Origin: Pseudomonadota bacterium
GTDB taxonomy: Bacteria; Pseudomonadota; Gammaproteobacteria; Pseudomonadales; Azotimanducaceae
Assembly (NCBI GenBank): GCA_009936895.1
Contig: JAACDS010000282.1
Coordinates: 1 to 10,803, forward strand
Direction of reading: 5' to 3'
DNA length: 10,803 bases
Shown here: positions 6,867 to 10,803 of the stretch, piece after piece
Numbering within the stretch: the first letter of the stretch is position 1
Layout of the letters: each line of letters starts with the position of its first letter
Position numbers and translations under genes: made by a program
The notes under the pieces: generated by a model
Told to the model about the DNA's origin: nothing
What the model saw: the letters and a program-made list of their open reading frames with translations, nothing else
The model's database searches: none

Positions 6867-8783
6867 TTACTGCTTTTGCTCTTTGTCCTCTTTTACTTCT
6901 TCAAACTCGGCGTCTACCGCATCGCCTTCTGGCGTAGCTTCGCCTGCCTCACCGGCTGTCTGAGCCTGCTCTGCATACATCTTTTGCGCCAACTCGGCTG
7001 AGGCTTCTGAGAGCACCTTAATCTTCTCTTCAAGAGCATCTTTGTCGTCGCCCTTTAAGGCTTCTTCCAAGTCCGCTGCCGCGGCCTCAATCGACGCCTT
7101 TTCTTCTTCCGTCGCGGTGTCACCCGCGTCTTCTACCGCCTTGCGAGCACCGTGAATCAAGCCATCGGCTTGGTTGCGCAAGGACACCATCTCTTCGAAC
7201 TTCTTGTCTTCCTCGGAGTGCGCTTCTGCGTCTCGAATCATCTGCTCGATTTCTTCGTCCGAGAGGCCGCTGGAGGCCTTAATGACGATGGACTGCTCCT
7301 TACCGGTGGCCTTATCTGTTGCCGATACGTTCAAAATGCCGTTGGCGTCGATATCGAAAGCCACCTCGATTTGAGGCATGCCCCGTGGCGCAGGAGGGAT
7401 ATCCGACAAATCAAATCGTCCCAGCGATTTGTTCTGTCCCGCTTGCTTGCGTTCACCTTGGAGCACATGAATCGTCACCGCAGTTTGGTTGTCATCGGCG
7501 GTAGAAAACACTTGAGTCTTTTTCGTCGGAATGGTTGTGTTCTTTTCGATCAACACGCTCATCACCTGACCCATGGTCTCAATTCCCAGCGATAGCGGGC
7601 TAACGTCCAGCAAAAGGACGTCTTTGACATCACCGGCTAAGACCGCTGCCTGAATAGCCGCACCCATGGCAACCGCCTCGTCTGGGTTCACATCTCGTCG
7701 CGCTTCTTGCTTGAAGAAACCCTTCACCTGCTCTTGCACCATGGGCATACGAGTTTGTCCGCCCACCAAGATGACGTCGTCGATATCATCGATGCTCAGG
7801 TCTGCGTCCTGCAACGCGACGCGGCATGGGTCGATAGTGCGACTGACCAAATCTCCGACAAGGGATTCCAGCTTAGAGCGGGTCAGCTTTGTCACCAAGT
7901 GCTTGGGGCCAGTTTGATCTGCAGTGATGTAGGGCAGATTGACCTCGGTTTGTTGGCTGTTCGACAACTCGATCTTGGCTTTCTCCGCCGCCTCTTTAAG
8001 TCGCTGTAACGCCAGAGGGTCGCTGTGCAGGTCCACGCCGTTTTCTTTTTTGAACTCATCGGCCAAAAAGTCGATGATCTTAAGATCAAAGTCTTCACCG
8101 CCCAAGAACGTGTCACCATTGGTCGAGAGCACTTCGAACTGATGCTCGCCGTCCACTTCGGCAATCTCGATAATCGATACGTCAAAGGTGCCGCCACCCA
8201 GATCATAGACGGCGATTTTTGCGTCGCCGCGATTCTTATCTAAGCCATAGGCCAACGCCGCTGCTGTTGGTTCGTTAATGATGCGCTTAACATCCAAGCC
8301 CGCGATCTTGCCCGCATCCTTCGTCGCCTGACGCTGAGAGTCGTTGAAGTAGGCTGGAACGGTGATTACCGCTTCGCTAACGTCTTCACCCAAGTATTCT
8401 TCGGCCGTCTTTTTCATCTTTTTAAGAATTTCGGCAGAGATCTGCGGAGGCGCCAATTGCTCACCGCTCACATCGATCCACGCATCCCCGTTTCCAGCGG
8501 CAGCTATCTTATAGGGCACCATCTTGATGTCTTTCTGCACGACGTCGTCTTTGAACTTACGACCAATCAAACGCTTCACCGCAAACACGGTGTTGTGGGG
8601 ATTCGTTACTGCTTGACGCTTAGCGTTTTGCCCGACCAAAATCTCGCCATTTTCGGTATAGGCGATAATGGAAGGCGTGGTTCGATCACCCTCAGAGTTT
8701 TCGATGACTCGCGCGTCACCACCATCTAAAACCGATACACAAGAATTGGTCGTGCCCAAGTCGATACCAATAATCTTTCCCAT
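6867..8783 (-). CDS. dnaK: Chaperone DnaK (Hsp70)
   Basis: DnaK binds exposed hydrophobic peptides in cycles of ATP hydrolysis, helped by DnaJ and GrpE. The product is 638 residues, the same as E. coli. The nucleotide-binding domain (about 1-387) has IGIDLGTTNSCV at the N terminus, DLGGGTFDVSI with the autophosphorylated threonine at T199, and ILVGGQTRMP at about 338-347. The linker VLLLDV is at 389-394. The substrate-binding beta domain follows (SLGIETMG, about 398-405), and an acidic helical lid runs to the end. The tail ends EEVKEDKEQKQ, a little longer than the usual EEVKDKK. The ATG has a GGAG ribosome site 8 bases upstream. The 143-base gap from grpE contains a weak sigma-32-like site, so dnaK may be read both with grpE and from an internal start. 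Confidence 0.99.
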   Translation of the reverse strand: MGKIIGIDLGTTNSCVSVLDGGDARVIENSEGDRTTPSIIAYTENGEILVGQNAKRQAVTNPHNTVFAVKRLIGRKFKDDVVQKDIKMVPYKIAAAGNGDAWIDVSGEQLAPPQISAEILKKMKKTAEEYLGEDVSEAVITVPAYFNDSQRQATKDAGKIAGLDVKRIINEPTAAALAYGLDKNRGDAKIAVYDLGGGTFDVSIIEIAEVDGEHQFEVLSTNGDTFLGGEDFDLKIIDFLADEFKKENGVDLHSDPLALQRLKEAAEKAKIELSNSQQTEVNLPYITADQTGPKHLVTKLTRSKLESLVGDLVSRTIDPCRVALQDADLSIDDIDDVILVGGQTRMPMVQEQVKGFFKQEARRDVNPDEAVAMGAAIQAAVLAGDVKDVLLLDVSPLSLGIETMGQVMSVLIEKNTTIPTKKTQVFSTADDNQTAVTIHVLQGERKQAGQNKSLGRFDLSDIPPAPRGMPQIEVAFDIDANGILNVSATDKATGKEQSIVIKASSGLSDEEIEQMIRDAEAHSEEDKKFEEMVSLRNQADGLIHGARKAVEDAGDTATEEEKASIEAAAADLEEALKGDDKDALEEKIKVLSEASAELAQKMYAEQAQTAGEAGEATPEGDAVDAEFEEVKEDKEQKQ

Positions 8784-8809
8784 CTTCTTCTCCGCTAGTA
8801 CTCGTTCAA

Positions 8810-8827
8810 GGTGAAACGTTTGCCACC
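8810..8827. repeat. Dyad in the dnaK leader
   Basis: GGTG-AAACGTTT-GC-CACC on the plus strand combines an 8-base palindrome with complementary GGTG and CACC arms, offset by two bases. It lies 27-44 bases before the dnaK ATG, in the untranslated leader. It may fold weakly or bind a protein; nothing identifies which. Confidence 0.3.
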
Positions 8828-8874
8828 CTCAAATCTTTAAAAATAAATCAGTGTTGTCTTCTACGATGCTGTCT

Positions 8875-8903
8875 ATGTTTGGTCGAACGCGATTTCTTCA
8901 AGG
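8875..8903 (-). promoter_or_regulatory. Weak sigma-32-like promoter candidate for dnaK
   Basis: On the minus strand CCTTGAAG contains the full -35 core CTTGAA (8897-8902). After the 7-base CTTGAAG and 13 further bases comes CCAAACAT (8875-8882), a poor match to the heat-shock -10 consensus CCCCATNT. The -35 is good and the -10 is not, so the call is tentative. Confidence 0.3.
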
Positions 8904-8926
8904 TCTGAAACCGTCGCGCCTGACAA

Positions 8927-9529
8927 TTACTCGCCTTTCACCACAATGACTTTGGCCGCTCTGACCAATCGACCGTTCAGGGTATAACCGCGTTGCATTA
9001 CGTCCATGACCGAATTCGGCTCTGCATCTGGATTCGGCACCATGGCCATGGCCTCGTGCAGCTGGGGGTCAAAGGGTTCACCGATGGGATGGACCACGGC
9101 GACGCCTGCTTTTTCCAGAATGCCGACAAACAGCTTGAGCGACAGACTGATGCCCTCTGCCATACTGGCCGCGTTGTCCGTCGCTTTGGCGACCTCTTCG
9201 GCTTTCTCCAAGCTGTCCAGTACGGGCAGCAGATCACCGAGCAGTTTTTCCACCGCGAATTTGTGGGCATTCTCTACGTCACGCTGGGATCGACGACGCA
9301 CGTTTTCCATCTCTGCGATCGTTCGCAACAGCTGGTCTTTCACCTTAGCCAGTTCGTCTGCCTGCTCGCCGGTATCCACCACCTCGCTCGACTGCTCTGG
9401 GTCTGCTTGCTGGGCGTCAGAATGAACCTCTTGTTCGCCCGAAGACTGACCCGATTCGCCGCCTTCGTCGTTCTGCAGCTCATCGCCTTGCTTTTCTGAT
9501 TCCGATTCGTTCACCGGTTCGTTACCCAT
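8927..9529 (-). CDS. grpE: Nucleotide exchange factor GrpE
   Basis: GrpE drives release of ADP from DnaK and so resets the chaperone cycle. It acts as a dimer in the cytoplasm. The product is 200 residues (E. coli 197). The first 55 residues or so are acidic, rich in Glu, Ser and Gln, and poorly conserved, as usual. A long dimerising helix follows, with the family core AEMENVRRRSQRDVENA (72-88) and KFAVEKLLGDLLPVLDSLEKA (90-110). The beta domain that contacts DnaK carries GEPFDPQLHEAM (150-161) and ends with QRGYTLNGRLVRAAKVIV (179-196). The ATG has a GAGG ribosome site 9 bases upstream. A heat-shock promoter lies directly in front, so grpE appears to start the chaperone transcription unit even though hrcA is upstream. 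Confidence 0.98.
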   Translation of the reverse strand: MGNEPVNESESEKQGDELQNDEGGESGQSSGEQEVHSDAQQADPEQSSEVVDTGEQADELAKVKDQLLRTIAEMENVRRRSQRDVENAHKFAVEKLLGDLLPVLDSLEKAEEVAKATDNAASMAEGISLSLKLFVGILEKAGVAVVHPIGEPFDPQLHEAMAMVPNPDAEPNSVMDVMQRGYTLNGRLVRAAKVIVVKGE

Positions 9530-9559
9530 ATCTTTGCCTCATTCGCCCTTTGCTGGGGC

Positions 9560-9591
9560 TTTATAGGGGTAGCGCGAAAGAAAACAAGGGG
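9560..9591 (-). promoter_or_regulatory. Sigma-32 heat-shock promoter of grpE, overlapping a sigma-70-like site
   Basis: On the minus strand CCCCTTGTTT is followed, 12 bases after the CTTGTTT core, by CCCCTATA (9562-9569). This resembles the sigma-32 pattern CTTGAAA, 11-16 bases, CCCCATNT, with the spacing of the E. coli groE promoter. The same DNA can be read as a sigma-70 site: TTGTTT (9582-9587), 16 bases, TATAAA (9560-9565). The start point would fall near 9553, giving a leader of about 24 bases before the grpE ATG. The match is by eye and the CTTG half is the weaker part. Confidence 0.6.
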
Positions 9592-9592
9592 T

Positions 9593-9613
9593 GACGGCAG
9601 ATTCTATGCCGTC
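9593..9613 (-). terminator. Hairpin after hrcA, possible weak terminator
   Basis: GACGGCA (9593-9599) and TGCCGTC (9607-9613) form a perfect 7-base-pair stem with a 7-base loop, 6 bases after the hrcA stop. On the minus strand ACCCC separates it from TTGTTTTCTTT, so the U-rich stretch is set back and also holds the grpE -35 element. It may partly separate hrcA from grpE transcription. Confidence 0.4.
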
Positions 9614-9619
9614 GGGGAT

Positions 9620-10681
9620 TCAGGAACCGTTGCGCATCGCCGCGCTGAGCACCTTGGCCGTGACATCGACGACTGGGATGACGTCTTTGTAATCCATGCG
9701 AGTGGGTCCGATCACACCGAGAACCCCGGCCAGCTCACCGTTGACTTGATAAGACGATGTCACCAATGACATATCACCCAACGGGCGATAGCCGGACTCT
9801 TTGCCAATAAACAACTGCACCCCGGTGCTTTCAAGGCATTGATCGAGCAAGGTAAGCACCCGGCCCTTTTTTGATATTGCTTCGAACAAACTTTTCACCA
9901 CAGACGTATCTGCCGAGAAATCCAGAAGTCGGCGTTCGCCGCTGACCAACAGCTCCTGTCCATCCCCATCGCTACCGGGCATGGCTTGGGCCGCCACGTC
10001 CAAGGCCCGCTGCATCAAGGCGTCCATTTGCTCCTTGTCTTCACGCATGCTGCCAATAACCGAGTGCCGCACTTCCATTAATGGCCTGCCGCCGAATTCT
10101 CGATTAATCAGCGCCGCTGCCTGAGACAACTCATTGTCCGAAAACGGTTCCTCGACGTGGATTACCCGATTTTGTACCTCGCGGTCATCCAACACCAAAA
10201 TCACCAAAATCCGGTGTTCGTCCAAACGCATAAACTCGAGCTGACGCAAATTGACCTGATTTTTTCGTGGCGTTGTTATCAGACACGTCATCTGTGTGAA
10301 TTGAGACAGCATCTCGGAAGCTGTCGCCAGCAGCTCGCTTGGGCTCATGTTCGGATTCAGCTCGTTTTCAAGCTGCTCCACACGATCCTCTTGCCAAGGT
10401 TCAACACTGAGTAACGTGTCGACGAAAAAACGCAGGCCCAGCTGAGTGGGTATCTTGCCCGCCGATGTGTGGGGCGAACTCACCAACCCCATCGCTTCCA
10501 AGTCTCCCATGACGTTCCGAACCGTGGCCGAGGAGACCTGAACCTGGGGTAGCATGGCAAGAGCTTTGGACGCCACAGGCGTTCCATCAGAGATGTAGTG
10601 CTCCACCAGCAGCTTCAACAGTTGCTGGGCCCGATGATCCACCTCACCGCCAAACGATTTTCCCGATCTCGTATCTGACAT
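9620..10681 (-). CDS. hrcA: Heat-inducible transcription repressor HrcA
   Basis: HrcA is a dimeric repressor that in many bacteria binds the CIRCE operator of chaperone operons and needs GroEL to stay active, which links repression to chaperone supply. The product is 353 residues, usual for the family. The N-terminal winged helix spans about 16-88, with LLKLLVEHYISDGTPVASK, the recognition region VSSATVRNVMGDLEAMGLV (49-67) and SSPHTSAGKIPTQLGLRFFV. The C-terminal part ends with the family motif GVLGVIGPTRMDY (319-331). The ATG at 10681 has GGAG 4 bases upstream. hrcA next to grpE-dnaK-dnaJ is common in bacteria generally but less so in gammaproteobacteria. No CIRCE (TTAGCACTC, 9 bases, GAGTGCTAA) was found anywhere in the window, so its operators are elsewhere or degenerate. 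Confidence 0.97.
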   Translation of the reverse strand: MSDTRSGKSFGGEVDHRAQQLLKLLVEHYISDGTPVASKALAMLPQVQVSSATVRNVMGDLEAMGLVSSPHTSAGKIPTQLGLRFFVDTLLSVEPWQEDRVEQLENELNPNMSPSELLATASEMLSQFTQMTCLITTPRKNQVNLRQLEFMRLDEHRILVILVLDDREVQNRVIHVEEPFSDNELSQAAALINREFGGRPLMEVRHSVIGSMREDKEQMDALMQRALDVAAQAMPGSDGDGQELLVSGERRLLDFSADTSVVKSLFEAISKKGRVLTLLDQCLESTGVQLFIGKESGYRPLGDMSLVTSSYQVNGELAGVLGVIGPTRMDYKDVIPVVDVTAKVLSAAMRNGS

Positions 10682-10723
10682 ACGGCTCCAACCCTTTACG
10701 GATGCGTTACGAACCCTTGCTAC

Positions 10724-10740
10724 GGCGTGCAGAACACGCC
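10724..10740. repeat. Dyad just downstream of the likely hrcA promoter
   Basis: GGCGTG (10724-10729) and CACGCC (10735-10740) are perfect inverted arms around a 5-base spacer. The dyad falls where the hrcA transcript should begin, so it could be an operator or a 5'-end hairpin. It does not resemble CIRCE. Confidence 0.45.
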
Positions 10741-10745
10741 ACCAA

Positions 10746-10773
10746 ATCTTATACCAGGCGGCCGGCTCATCAA
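10746..10773 (-). promoter_or_regulatory. Candidate sigma-70 promoter of hrcA
   Basis: On the minus strand TTGATG (10768-10773) and TAAGAT (10746-10751) are 16 bases apart, each matching four of six consensus bases. An overlapping TATAAG (10748-10753) is a better -10 but has a poorly spaced -35. Transcription would begin near 10740. The remaining bases up to 10803 hold no gene that I can support. Confidence 0.45.
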
Positions 10774-10803
10774 GCGTCTATTCTTGGACTCAGATATTGG
10801 ATC

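Noticed and set aside
7152..7595. A 147-codon plus-strand frame opposite dnaK
   Set aside because: It is antisense to the conserved C-terminal half of dnaK, with no recognisable protein features.
8795..8803. GAGTACTAG on the minus strand before dnaK, like half of a CIRCE operator
   Set aside because: The matching TTAGCACTC-like half is missing at the required 9-base spacing (about three of nine bases agree).
8804..8813. A second CACCTTGAAC heat-shock -35-like string close to the dnaK start
   Set aside because: There is no -10 element within the right distance, and the dnaK ribosome site already occupies the space.
8993..9499. A 168-codon open frame on the plus strand opposite grpE
   Set aside because: It lies wholly within grpE on the other strand, and the translation shows no domain or ribosome site of note.

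Overview
The window is a stretch of conserved chromosomal housekeeping genes from a gammaproteobacterium. Every supported gene lies on the minus strand, so transcription runs from high to low coordinates. In that direction the order is hrcA, grpE, dnaK, dnaJ, dapB, carA, carB and the first 23 codons of greA. The block grpE-dnaK-dnaJ-dapB-carA-carB-greA resembles the arrangement known from Pseudomonas and related marine gammaproteobacteria. The CarA, CarB, DapB and DnaK sequences are close to their E. coli counterparts in length and motifs. An hrcA gene in front of grpE is not typical of Pseudomonas or the enterics, so the source is probably another gammaproteobacterial lineage. I cannot name the genus.

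Region by region. 10682-10803 is the upstream region of hrcA, with a plausible promoter and a short dyad. 9620-10681 encodes HrcA, the heat-shock repressor. 9530-9619 holds a hairpin just after hrcA and then a good sigma-32-type promoter for grpE, which can also be read as a sigma-70 promoter. 8927-9529 is grpE, 6867-8783 is dnaK and 5608-6732 is dnaJ. A 9-bp terminator-like hairpin separates dnaK from dnaJ. 4729-5529 is dapB (lysine and cell-wall precursor synthesis), separated from dnaJ by a smaller hairpin. 4448-4728 is a structured leader in front of carA. carA (3311-4447, TTG start) and carB (75-3302) encode the two subunits of carbamoyl phosphate synthetase, and greA (1-70, partial) follows carB after 4 bases.

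How the genes work together. HrcA probably represses chaperone genes. GrpE, DnaK and DnaJ form one ATP-driven folding machine. DapB makes tetrahydrodipicolinate for diaminopimelate and lysine. CarA and CarB make carbamoyl phosphate for both arginine and pyrimidines. GreA rescues stalled RNA polymerase. I found no mobile element, CRISPR array, rRNA, tRNA or unfamiliar protein, and no new protein system. The points worth a second look are regulatory: the carA leader, with alternative pairings and two tiny reading frames; the grpE heat-shock promoter next to an HrcA gene that has no visible CIRCE operator; and several dyads between genes.
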